NCBI GenBank assembly: GCA_002317595.1
Contig: DCHL01000184.1
Location: 1-29,423 of the forward strand
Length of the DNA stretch: 29,423 nucleotides
Direction: 5' to 3'
DNA from: Lachnospiraceae bacterium UBA1753
GTDB taxonomy: Bacteria > Bacillota > Clostridia > Lachnospirales > Lachnospiraceae
Part shown: in pieces, positions 1 through 6,998 of the stretch
How positions within the stretch are numbered: position 1 is the first letter of the stretch
Layout of the letters: each line of letters begins with the position of its first letter
Position numbers and translations under genes: made by a program
The notes under the pieces: generated by a model
Database searches by the model: none
Seen by the model: only the letters and a program-made list of their open reading frames with translations
What the model was told of the DNA's origin: nothing

Positions 1-339
1 GAGGAGACAAAGGGTAAGTTCCCTGTATGGCTCGCACCTCTCCAGGTTAAGGTACTTCCTGTAAGTGAGAAGACTTTTGACTATGCAAGGAAGGCCTTCG
101 AAGCTATCGCTGATGCGGGTATTCGTACAGCCTTTGATGACAGAAACGAGAAGATCGGCTACAAGATCCGTGAGGCACAGCAGGTTGACCGTGCTCCTTA
201 CATGCTTGTAATCGGAGCTAAGGAGGCTGAAGAGGGTACAATCAGCGTAAGAAGCCGTGATACAGGAGAGACAGAGGTTATGTCTCTTGAGGCATTTATC
301 GCTAAGGTCACAGAGGAAATTGAGACAAAGGCTCACTGA
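1..339 (+). CDS. thrS: Threonyl-tRNA synthetase, C-terminal fragment (5' end outside window)
   Basis: The open frame runs from base 1 to a TGA at 337-339 and gives 112 residues of the C-terminal anticodon-binding domain of a class II aminoacyl-tRNA synthetase. Recognisable segments are FPVWLAPLQVKVLP at the domain start and RNEKIGYKIREAQ followed by VPYML-like APYMLVIG, which match the ThrRS/ProRS/HisRS anticodon fold and specifically the ThrRS wording. The enzyme charges tRNA-Thr in the cytoplasm. The catalytic core and any T-box leader lie upstream of the window and cannot be assessed. The next gene begins 55 bp downstream with no terminator visible between them, so read-through into the permease is possible. 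Confidence 0.93.
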   Translation, partial: EETKGKFPVWLAPLQVKVLPVSEKTFDYARKAFEAIADAGIRTAFDDRNEKIGYKIREAQQVDRAPYMLVIGAKEAEEGTISVRSRDTGETEVMSLEAFIAKVTEEIETKAH

Positions 340-394
340 GATTAATCACAGGGGCAAGGAACAATAATCAATTACAACTATTCGGGGGAAAAGT

Positions 395-1750
395 ATGTTA
401 GAGAAATTTTTTCATCTAAAGGAAAACAAGACTGACGTAAGGACAGAGGTGGTTGCGGGCGTGACCACATTCATGACAATGGCTTATATTCTGGCGGTCA
501 ATCCGTCAATCCTGTCTGCTTCGGGCATGGATACAAATGCCATTCTCATTGCAACTGCAATAGCATCTTTTATTGGATGTCTTGCGATGGCCCTGCTGGC
601 AAACTATCCGTTTGCACTGGCTCCAGGACTTGGACTTAATGCCTACTTTGCTTACACTGTGTGTGGTGTTATGGGTTACACCTGGCAGTTTGCGTTGTTT
701 GCAGTATTTGTTGAGGGTGTGATTTTCGTAATCCTCTCACTCACCAATGTAAGAGAGGCACTGTTCAATGCCATTCCCATGACCCTGAAGAAGGGTATTT
801 CGGTAGGTATCGGATTATTCATCGCATTTATCGGTCTTCAGAATGGACACGTTGTAGTTGACGGAGCAACACTTGTTACAATCGTTAATTTCAGGAGTGA
901 GTTCCATACAGTTGGTATCTGTGCACTGCTTGCGATTATCGGTACGATAATCACGGCGCTCCTCAGCGTTAAGAAGGTGAGAGGTTCAATCCTCATCGGA
1001 ATCATTGCGACTTGGCTGCTTGGTATTATCTGCCAGCTCACAGGTCTCTATCAGGTTACCCCTGACGCAGGCTTCTACTCACTTATTCCTTCATATGCAA
1101 GCTTTGATATCAGAGCACTCGGCCTGACCTTCGGTCAGTGCTTTAACCTTGCAGGCAACAACTTCAACATTGTTGATTTCATCGTCATCATGTTTGCGTT
1201 CCTTTTCGTGGATCTTTTCGATACACTTGGAACCCTCATCGGTGTTGCCAACAAGGCTGGAATGCTTGACAAGGATGGTAAACTTGAGAGAATCAAGCCC
1301 GCACTGCTTGCTGATGCAGTTGCCACATGTGCAGGTGCAGTTCTTGGTACTTCAACAACCACAACCTTTGTGGAGAGTTCAGCCGGAGTGGCTGAGGGCG
1401 GAAGAACAGGACTTGCATCAGTTGTCACAGGTTTCCTTTTCCTGATTTCAATCGTGCTTGCACCTATTTTCACAACGATTCCCGGATTTGCTACTGCACC
1501 AGCACTTATCTATGTTGGTTTCCTGATGGTGGAGGCAGTAGTGGATATCGATTTCAAGGATGCTGTGGAGGCAGTTCCCGCATACCTTGCAATCATCTTC
1601 ATGCCACTTACCTACAGCATCTCTGACGGTATTGCAGTTGGAGTTGTATCTTACACAGTGATCAACGTGATTGCAGGAAGACGCAAGGAAATCTCGCCGG
1701 TAATGTACGTACTGACAGTTCTCTTTGTTCTTAAGTACTGCCTGCTTTAG
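395..1750 (+). CDS. NCS2/AzgA-family purine (adenine/guanine/hypoxanthine) permease
   Basis: This 451-aa polytopic membrane protein should import purine bases by proton symport. The N-terminus (FFHLKENKTDVRTEVVAG followed by TTFMTMAYILAVNP) and the PFALAPGLGLNAYFAY segment around residues 72-87 are hallmarks of the AzgA/PbuG/PbuO branch of NCS2 transporters, as is the internal VDLFDTLGTLIGVANKAG stretch. Roughly a dozen hydrophobic segments are visible, and the length is normal for the family. A GGGGGAA ribosome-binding site lies about 6 bp before ATG 395. No purine riboswitch fits in the 55-bp gap after thrS. Substrate choice among adenine, guanine and hypoxanthine cannot be decided from sequence alone. 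Confidence 0.92.
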   Translation: MLEKFFHLKENKTDVRTEVVAGVTTFMTMAYILAVNPSILSASGMDTNAILIATAIASFIGCLAMALLANYPFALAPGLGLNAYFAYTVCGVMGYTWQFALFAVFVEGVIFVILSLTNVREALFNAIPMTLKKGISVGIGLFIAFIGLQNGHVVVDGATLVTIVNFRSEFHTVGICALLAIIGTIITALLSVKKVRGSILIGIIATWLLGIICQLTGLYQVTPDAGFYSLIPSYASFDIRALGLTFGQCFNLAGNNFNIVDFIVIMFAFLFVDLFDTLGTLIGVANKAGMLDKDGKLERIKPALLADAVATCAGAVLGTSTTTTFVESSAGVAEGGRTGLASVVTGFLFLISIVLAPIFTTIPGFATAPALIYVGFLMVEAVVDIDFKDAVEAVPAYLAIIFMPLTYSISDGIAVGVVSYTVINVIAGRRKEISPVMYVLTVLFVLKYCLL

Positions 1751-1762
1751 TCGGATTTTTTC

Positions 1763-1802
1763 GCCCCGCTCCTTGTGTAACTGCGAGAAGCGGGGCTTTG
1801 TT
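1763..1802 (+). terminator. Intrinsic terminator after the purine permease
   Basis: GCCCCGCT at 1763-1770 pairs perfectly with AGCGGGGC at 1789-1796, and a short T-rich tail (TTTGTT) follows. It starts 12 bp after the permease stop codon and ends about 15 bp before the start of the next gene, so the next gene may depend on read-through or on a promoter that is not obvious. Confidence 0.8.
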
Positions 1803-1816
1803 ATGTGTGGAAAAAT

Positions 1817-2629
1817 ATGAAATTAACATTGCTTGGAACAGGTAACGCGATAGTAACAAAGTGCTACAATACCTGTTTTGTTCTTGAAAATGAAAATGGA
1901 AAGTTTCTTGTGGATGGCGGCGGTGGAATCGGACTGCTTAGGCAGCTTGAGGATGCCGGGATCGACTGGAAGGAACTGAAGACCGTGTTTGTCACCCACA
2001 GACACCTCGACCACATAATGGGAATCATCTGGCTTGTCAGGATGATTGGCCAGCACATGGACCAGGGAGAGTACGAGGGTGACGCCTACATCTATGGTCA
2101 CAGGGAAGTAATTGAGCTGGTCATAGAGATATCACGGATGCTCATTGCGCAGAAGGCCGCTAAGTTCATCGAAGACAGAATTCACTTTGTGATTCTTGAG
2201 GATGGCGACGAGAAGGAGTTCATCGGAAGGCCGATCAGGTTCTTTGACATACAGTCCAATAAGGACCTTCAGTATGGCTTCAGGCTGGAGTACGAGGATG
2301 GCAAGTATCTGACCTGCCTTGGCGACGAGAGCTACAATGACTCGGAGGAAAAATATGTGCGGGACGTTGACTGGCTTCTCTGCGAAGCCTTCTGCCTCTA
2401 TTCTGAGGCCGATATATACAGGCCCTATGAGAAGTTCCATTCAACCGTGAAGGATTCCTGCGAGATGGCTCAGCGCCTAAATGTCAGGAACCTCGTGCTG
2501 TACCACACGGTAGATAAGGATATTGATACCCGCAAGGTGAGGTATGCTGCTGAGGGAGGCAGGTATTACAGCGGTCACCTTGAGATACCCCTTGACCTGG
2601 AAGTGATAGAACTGCGAAGCAATTATTGA
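1817..2629 (+). CDS. MBL-fold metallo-hydrolase (ribonuclease Z-like superfamily)
   Basis: A 270-aa cytoplasmic protein of the metallo-beta-lactamase fold. Residues 61-66 form the metal site HRHLDH (HxHxDH). It starts with MKLTLLGTGNA, the usual first strand of this family, and has a glycine-rich DGGGGIG loop near residues 33-39. Later histidines (FHSTVKD and LVLYHT) are candidate remaining metal ligands. The likely start is ATG 1817, because the family N-terminus begins there. An in-frame GTG at 1805 would add only four residues and sits just after the terminator. The substrate is unknown: RNase Z, phosphodiesterase or lactonase activities all occur in this fold. The next gene begins 29 bp after the stop. 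Confidence 0.82.
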   Translation: MKLTLLGTGNAIVTKCYNTCFVLENENGKFLVDGGGGIGLLRQLEDAGIDWKELKTVFVTHRHLDHIMGIIWLVRMIGQHMDQGEYEGDAYIYGHREVIELVIEISRMLIAQKAAKFIEDRIHFVILEDGDEKEFIGRPIRFFDIQSNKDLQYGFRLEYEDGKYLTCLGDESYNDSEEKYVRDVDWLLCEAFCLYSEADIYRPYEKFHSTVKDSCEMAQRLNVRNLVLYHTVDKDIDTRKVRYAAEGGRYYSGHLEIPLDLEVIELRSNY

Positions 2630-2658
2630 GTTTTGAATCAGAGAAATGGTGTACTGAT

Positions 2659-3384
2659 ATGAAGCTGATATTAATAAGACATGGGGACCCCGATTACGAG
2701 CTTGATTCCCTCACGGAGAAGGGCTTCAAGGAGGCAGAGCTCCTGTCACAGAGAATAACAAAGCTTAAGGTGGATGAATTCTACGTGTCACCCCTTGGAA
2801 GGGCGAAGGATACAGCGAAACCGACTCTTGAAAAAATGGGAAGGGAAGCAACTGTTCTTCCTTGGACACAGGAGTTCACGGGCTGGTGTATAAGACCTGA
2901 TGTCAATAGAAAAATAATATGCTGGGACTGGCTTCCGGCAGACTGGACATCGGAACCGCTTTTCTACGATAAGGACAGATGGTTTGATGCGAAGGCCTTT
3001 GAGGGAACCAACGTAAAGGAAGAATATCTATATGTGACAGGGCAGTTCAAGGAATTTCTAGGGGATCACGGATATGAGTGGAACGGGAAGTACTTTGATG
3101 TAAAGAAGGCAAATAGTGACACTGTGGTTATTTTTTGCCACTATGGAATTACCATCGTGATGCTGAGCATGCTGCTTGGAATATCGCCGATGCTCATGTG
3201 GCACGGGTTTGTGTCAGCGCCGACCGGTGTGACGACGCTCACAACGGAGGAGAGAAGCGAAGGGAGAGCGTACTTCAGGATGAGTTCCTATGGGGACATC
3301 TCGCATCTCTACGCTGGAGATGAGGAGCCTGCCTTTGCGGCGAGGTTCTGTGAGAAATTCACGGATGATACGCGGCATGTGTAA
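2659..3384 (+). CDS. Histidine phosphatase family protein (phosphoglycerate mutase-like)
   Basis: A 241-aa protein that begins with MKLILIRHGD; the RHG triad at residues 7-9 contains the phospho-accepting His8. The second catalytic histidine is probably His161 in FCHYGIT. The segment SPLGRAKDTAKPTLEKMG is the usual substrate-arginine region. The start is taken at ATG 2659 because the RHG motif must lie at the extreme N-terminus; the in-frame TTG at 2626 would overlap the preceding gene and add 11 unrelated residues. The family includes phosphoglycerate mutases, cobalamin-pathway phosphatases and broad phosphatases, so the substrate is unassigned. Pairing with the MBL-fold hydrolase suggests a small two-gene unit of hydrolases. 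Confidence 0.85.
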   Translation: MKLILIRHGDPDYELDSLTEKGFKEAELLSQRITKLKVDEFYVSPLGRAKDTAKPTLEKMGREATVLPWTQEFTGWCIRPDVNRKIICWDWLPADWTSEPLFYDKDRWFDAKAFEGTNVKEEYLYVTGQFKEFLGDHGYEWNGKYFDVKKANSDTVVIFCHYGITIVMLSMLLGISPMLMWHGFVSAPTGVTTLTTEERSEGRAYFRMSSYGDISHLYAGDEEPAFAARFCEKFTDDTRHV

Positions 3385-3473
3385 AATGCGCGAGTGTTGA
3401 CACTTTCGGTTGATTTATAGGGCATAAATTGGTATTGTCTTATAGGTGCCCAAATACGGGAAGATAGAAATTA

Positions 3474-3615
3474 AGAGAAAAGGTATAATAGGAGAAAAGG
3501 TGGACGATGAAAAAAGTGCAGGCACTTTTTCTTATACTTAAAATTGTTTCGCTGTGCTTCACAATTTTAAGTTCCACCTTTTCTCTGAAAAAGCGCAGAG
3601 AAAAGGTGGAGTGTA
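3474..3615 (+). promoter_or_regulatory. Structured prfC leader with sequestered ribosome-binding site
   Basis: The element AGAGAAAAGGT(GGA) occurs three times directly, at 3474-3484, 3492-3504 (as GAGAAAAGGTGGA) and 3596-3610, and once inverted at 3573-3587 (TCCACCTTTTCTCTG). The inverted copy pairs perfectly over 15 bp with 3596-3610, loop 3588-3595, which hides the AAGGTGG ribosome-binding site of prfC. It can instead pair over 13 bp with 3492-3504, which would free that site. Two further hairpins lie between: 3511-3519 with 3522-3530, and an 11-bp perfect stem 3537-3547 with 3561-3571. The mutually exclusive pairings are visible in the sequence; a switch function is inferred. Confidence 0.6.
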
Positions 3616-3623
3616 ATGGCTGA
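3507..3623 (+). CDS. Putative 38-aa upstream ORF (leader peptide) overlapping the prfC start
   Basis: ATG 3507 opens a 38-codon frame that ends at TGA 3621-3623, five bases past the first base of the prfC ATG (3616-3618), in the junction ATGGCTGA. It is preceded by AAAAGGTGG with a short 3-base gap to the ATG, a copy of the site used by prfC. The peptide starts MKKVQALFLILKIVSLCF: two lysines, then a hydrophobic stretch, then a basic tail with KKRRE, so it could insert in a membrane. The frame runs through all leader hairpins, so translating it would melt the stem that hides the prfC ribosome-binding site. Because the region is made of inverted repeats, the coding potential could be accidental. 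Confidence 0.4.
   Translation: MKKVQALFLILKIVSLCFTILSSTFSLKKRREKVECNG
3511..3531 (+). terminator. Possible terminator/attenuator hairpin in the prfC leader
   Basis: AAAAAGTGC (3511-3519) and GCACTTTTT (3522-3530) are perfect reverse complements, giving a short GC-containing stem with an A tract before it and a T tract after it. This is terminator-like in shape. The G+C part is only about four pairs, so strength is doubtful. It could end upstream transcription or attenuate prfC. Confidence 0.4.
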
Positions 3624-5211
3624 TTTAGTCAAGGAAATAGAAAAGAGACGTACGTTTGCGATAATCTCGCATCCAGATGCAGGTAAAACAACACTTACAG
3701 AGAAGTTCCTTCTCTATGGAGGAGCAATTAACCTGGCAGGTTCTGTAAAGGGTAAGGCGACCGCAAGGCATGCGGTATCTGACTGGATGGAGATTGAGAA
3801 GGAGAGAGGTATTTCGGTTACTTCTTCAGTGCTTCAGTTCAACTATGGCGGATGCTGTGTAAACATCCTGGACACCCCTGGACACCAGGACTTCTCGGAG
3901 GATACCTACCGTACACTGATGGCAGCGGATTCAGCCGTAATGGTTATTGATGCTTCAAAGGGTGTGGAGGCACAGACAAGAAAGCTCTTCAAGGTCTGCG
4001 GCATGAGAGGAATTCCGATTTTCACCTTCTTCAACAAGATGGATAGAGATGCGAACGATACCTTTGACCTTGTGGATGAGATTGAGAAGGAGCTGGGCAT
4101 CGCAACCTGCCCCATCAACTGGCCCATTGGCTCAGGAAAGGGCTTCAAGGGAGTGTATGACAGGAACGAGAAGGCTGTGTTCCTGTATTCTGATACAGAA
4201 AAGGGAACAAAGGAAGGCCAGGTCGAGCGCATTGAGCTTGCAGACGAGGACGCACTCATTGCGGCCATCGGACAGGATGCTTTCGACAAACTTCAGGAGG
4301 AGATTGAGCTTCTCGACGGAGCATCGGCAGAGTTTAACCAGGATGAGGTTGACCACGGTCAGCTCTCTCCAGTATTCTTCGGTTCCGCCCTCACCAACTT
4401 CGGTGTGGAGATGTTCCTCAATTACTTTTTACAGATGACATCAAGTCCACTGCCAAGAGTGGCTGAGGGTGAGGTTATCGACCCCATGAAGGAGCCCTTC
4501 TCTGCGTTTGTATTCAAGATTCAGGCCAACATGAACAAGGCTCACAGGGACAGAATCGCATTCATGAGAATCTGCTCAGGAAAGTTTGATGCAGGAATGG
4601 AAGTGCTTCATGTGCAGGGCGGCAAGCAGATGAGACTGTCGCAGCCCCAGCAGATGATGGCTTCAGACAGACATATAGTTGACGAGGCCTACGCCGGCGA
4701 CATCATTGGTGTATTCGACCCCGGTATCTTCTCAATCGGTGACACGGTTTGTGCTCCTGGAAAGAAGATTACTTACGAGGGAATCCCTACCTTCGCACCT
4801 GAGCATTTCGCGAGAGTGCGTCAGATGGATACCATGAAGAGAAAGCAGTTCGTCAAGGGTATCAACCAGATCGCCCAGGAGGGTGCCATCCAGATATTCC
4901 AGGAGATTTCCGCCGGAATGGAGGAGGTTATCGTGGGTGTTGTTGGTGTGCTTCAGTTTGAAGTCCTCGAGTACAGGCTCCAGAACGAGTACAACGTTGA
5001 AATCAGACTTGAAAAGCTCCCCTACGAGCACATCAGATGGATTGAGAATCCCACTGAAATCGACATGGACCGCATCATTGGAACCTCTGACATGAAGAAG
5101 ATTGTGGACCTCAAGGGAAGACCACTGCTCCTCTTTGTAAACAGCTGGTCTGTCGGAATGGTGCTTGACAGAAACGAGAACTTAAAGCTCTCAGACTTTG
5201 CTCGAAATTAA
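3616..5211 (+). CDS. prfC: Peptide chain release factor 3 (RF3)
   Basis: A 531-aa translational GTPase that recycles RF1/RF2 from the ribosome after termination. GTP-binding motifs are clear: HPDAGKTT (G1) at residues 19-26, DTPGH (G3) at 86-90 and NKMD (G4) at 140-143. The effector region ISVTSSVLQF and the later domains, including the IFQEISAGMEEVIVGVVGVLQFEVLEYRL stretch described here only by position (about residues 425-455), match RF3 and not EF-G. Length equals the usual 525-535 aa. ATG 3616 is preceded by AAGGTGG six bases upstream. The start overlaps the stop of a 38-codon upstream ORF, suggesting translational coupling. The lipoprotein gene begins 6 bp after its stop. Confidence 0.95.
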   Translation: MADLVKEIEKRRTFAIISHPDAGKTTLTEKFLLYGGAINLAGSVKGKATARHAVSDWMEIEKERGISVTSSVLQFNYGGCCVNILDTPGHQDFSEDTYRTLMAADSAVMVIDASKGVEAQTRKLFKVCGMRGIPIFTFFNKMDRDANDTFDLVDEIEKELGIATCPINWPIGSGKGFKGVYDRNEKAVFLYSDTEKGTKEGQVERIELADEDALIAAIGQDAFDKLQEEIELLDGASAEFNQDEVDHGQLSPVFFGSALTNFGVEMFLNYFLQMTSSPLPRVAEGEVIDPMKEPFSAFVFKIQANMNKAHRDRIAFMRICSGKFDAGMEVLHVQGGKQMRLSQPQQMMASDRHIVDEAYAGDIIGVFDPGIFSIGDTVCAPGKKITYEGIPTFAPEHFARVRQMDTMKRKQFVKGINQIAQEGAIQIFQEISAGMEEVIVGVVGVLQFEVLEYRLQNEYNVEIRLEKLPYEHIRWIENPTEIDMDRIIGTSDMKKIVDLKGRPLLLFVNSWSVGMVLDRNENLKLSDFARN

Positions 5212-5217
5212 CGGTGT

Positions 5218-6303
5218 ATGAAACCTTATTTTTTCTGCTTGAAAAAAATATGTCTATTTATATGTGTGTTGCTCCTGTCGGCATCGCTTTCGGGCTGTGC
5301 CCAGAAGGAGGAAGTCAGGGAGTTCATGCGCCCTGTGCTTCAGAAGATTGCAGATGTCCTGACGGAGATGATTGATGGCGATGTGTGGGATGAGTCCGTG
5401 CCAGAAGGCGAGGAACAGGTGGCAGATTCAAATCATTCTGATGACGGCAGTGACAGTGCTGCTGGCGCAGAAGCTGTAGACGGGGCCGGCAAGGACGAGG
5501 GTTCCACTGAACTTGGCGGGGAAATCTCTGACGAGCAGGCCATGATGGCCACAAGGGGAATGATAAGGTATTCCTATGCGCAGCTGTCCGATTCTGACAG
5601 GACGCTGTATCGCGATATCTATACAATTCTAATAAATCATGCCGAGGACGTGCTGATCAATTCGCTGGATGCGGACCAGGTGGACAGGGTGTTCCAGCTG
5701 GTCATGAACGACCATCCTGAGATTTTTTACGTCAACGGCTACTCTATGAACAAGTACACTCTGAACGGTGTGCCAACTTCACTTGAATTCACAGGTACCT
5801 ATACCAAGACAAAGGATGAGGCCGATGAGGCCTGGCCGACCATCAACACCTACGAGGCCAAGTGCTTTGCCGGAATGCCTGAGAATGCCGACGATTACGG
5901 TAAGGTGAAATACGTCTACGAATATCTCATTGAAAATACGGATTATAATCTGGACGCTGAGGATAACCAGAACATACTCAGCGTGTTTGCCACGGGGGAG
6001 AGTGTGTGCCAGGGCTATGCCAAGGCAACACAGTACCTGCTGAATGAATTGGGAATCCCCTGCCTCATCCTGACGGGCGTTGTTAAGGGCGGAGAACCCC
6101 ACGCCTGGAACATGGCATATGTGGACGGGCAGTGGACCTACATCGACACCACCTGGGGCGATGCCTCCTACAGAAATGTCGACACAGGTGCGACCTGGAA
6201 TGAGATTACCTACGACTACCTGTGCGTGGGAGAGGATGACCTCATGGGTACCCACCACGCGGACAACCTGATTGAGATGCCAGCGGCAGTGCGGATAAAA
6301 TAA
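5218..6303 (+). CDS. Lipoprotein with C-terminal transglutaminase-like domain
   Basis: A 361-aa secreted protein. Residues 8-26 form a hydrophobic signal peptide ending in a lipobox LSGC with Cys27 as the probable lipidated residue, so it should be tethered to the outer face of the membrane. Residues 55-105 are an acidic, Ser/Gly/Ala-rich spacer. The C-terminal part carries a transglutaminase/protease-like triad: Cys264 in ESVCQGYAKA, His295 in PHAWN and Asp310 in YIDTTWGD. Families of this type in Firmicutes are thought to act on cell-wall or surface proteins, but activity is not assigned. It starts 6 bp after prfC with no clear ribosome-binding site, so it is probably translated by coupling from prfC. 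Confidence 0.85.
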   Translation: MKPYFFCLKKICLFICVLLLSASLSGCAQKEEVREFMRPVLQKIADVLTEMIDGDVWDESVPEGEEQVADSNHSDDGSDSAAGAEAVDGAGKDEGSTELGGEISDEQAMMATRGMIRYSYAQLSDSDRTLYRDIYTILINHAEDVLINSLDADQVDRVFQLVMNDHPEIFYVNGYSMNKYTLNGVPTSLEFTGTYTKTKDEADEAWPTINTYEAKCFAGMPENADDYGKVKYVYEYLIENTDYNLDAEDNQNILSVFATGESVCQGYAKATQYLLNELGIPCLILTGVVKGGEPHAWNMAYVDGQWTYIDTTWGDASYRNVDTGATWNEITYDYLCVGEDDLMGTHHADNLIEMPAAVRIK

Positions 6304-6740
6304 GCGTGAAAAGCAGGATATTCCACCCACAGAAGCCAGCGAAGCGAGTGAGCATCTATAACAAACTTACACATGGGTGTAAATAGATCGCCACAGTGGC
6401 GATATTCCACCCAACTTTCTCGGCTCAAATTAGTAGTTTCTGCAGAATGGGTGTAAAAGGACGTAGTCTAAGAAACTTTTACACCCTTCGGGCTCGGAGG
6501 AATGGTGTAATATGTCGCAGAACTGGCCGCTGTTACACCCATTCTCAATGGGCATCTTTGTGGAAACCTGAGGGAAGGGTGTAACCTGTCAGAAACTTCC
6601 CAATATTCCACCACAGGCAAGATAAGTTTCTTATGGCTAACGGTGTAATGCTGCTGAAAAAGCAGGATATTCCACCCAATATTAAAAACTGCATCTTAAG
6701 ACACGGTGTAAAATCAGGAAAAGAGACAGATATTCCACCC
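6289..6740 (+). repeat. Array of about seven 35-36 nt hairpin elements (GGTGTAA ... TATTCCACC)
   Basis: Six clear elements each begin GGTGTAA and end CACC: 6376-6411, 6450-6485, 6504-6539, 6578-6612, 6642-6676 and 6705-6739. All are 35 or 36 nt long. Two (6450-6485, 6504-6539) are fully complementary at the ends (GGTGTAA with TTACACC). Four end in TATTCCACC, giving GGTG, then an asymmetric internal loop (TA against C), then AATA/TATT-like pairing. A degenerate seventh copy overlaps the end of the lipoprotein gene (about 6289-6328). Apical stems differ: TCGCCAC/GTGGCGA in 6376-6411 and CTGCT/AGCAG in 6642-6676. Extra small palindromes sit at 6367-6382 (TTACAC/GTGTAA) and 6538-6552 (CCCATT/AATGGG). 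The class is not one I recognise. Confidence 0.75.
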
Positions 6741-6810
6741 ACGGGAGCCAATTTGGTGAGTTAAGCACACAAGCAACCCTAAGCTGCAGCTCAAATAAGC
6801 ACATAGATGG

Positions 6811-6854
6811 GGGTAAAGCGCTCTGCTATAAGTATCATTTCCACACCATAGCGC
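6811..6854 (+). repeat. Possible degenerate hairpin element in the same gene-free region
   Basis: GGGTAAAGC at 6811-6819 and ATTTCCACACC at 6837-6847 resemble decayed ends of the upstream hairpin elements. A separate perfect stem GCGCT (6818-6822) with AGCGC (6850-6854) is present. Apart from this and the terminator at 6905, I see nothing interpretable in 6741-6904. Confidence 0.3.
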
Positions 6855-6904
6855 CTCATCTGGGGAATAAGTGTGAAAAAAATTGAATAAATTTTATGCA
6901 TAAT

Positions 6905-6939
6905 CGGGTGAATATACATTTTGTATATTCACCCGTTTT
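6905..6939 (+). terminator. Strong intrinsic terminator upstream of the yqhY-recN block
   Basis: CGGGTGAATATACA (6905-6918) pairs perfectly with TGTATATTCACCCG (6922-6935) around a TTT loop, and TTTTG follows. The 14-bp stem is the strongest in the window. It insulates the housekeeping block from the prfC/lipoprotein unit and the hairpin array. An A-rich flank on the left means it could also work on the other strand, though no gene there needs it. Confidence 0.85.
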
Positions 6940-6998
6940 GTGTTATTATTCAACTTAACTATGTGTATTATTAAGTTTCTTTGGAAAGGTATGAGAAC

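Noticed and set aside
340..394. Purine riboswitch ahead of the permease
   Set aside because: Only 55 bp separate thrS and the permease, and the conserved three-way-junction bases are not present.
1149..1445. Long open frames overlapping the permease and many other genes in alternative frames
   Set aside because: They lie wholly inside well-supported genes, have low-complexity or Ser/Arg-rich translations and lack ribosome-binding sites.
3397..3428. Promoter for the prfC leader with a perfect TTGACA at 3397-3402
   Set aside because: The best -10 candidate (CATAAA, 3423-3428) has a spacing of 20 bp, and the perfect TATAAT at 3484-3489 has no -35 at 16-18 bp, so no pair is convincing.
6289..6740. 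CRISPR array
   Set aside because: The repeated units are not identical, each contains its own variable interior, spacers range from about 17 to 47 nt, and no cas genes are nearby.
6289..6740. Integron attC array
   Set aside because: The elements show a bulged stem but lack the GTTRRRY/RYYYAAC boxes, there are no gene cassettes between them and no integrase in the window.
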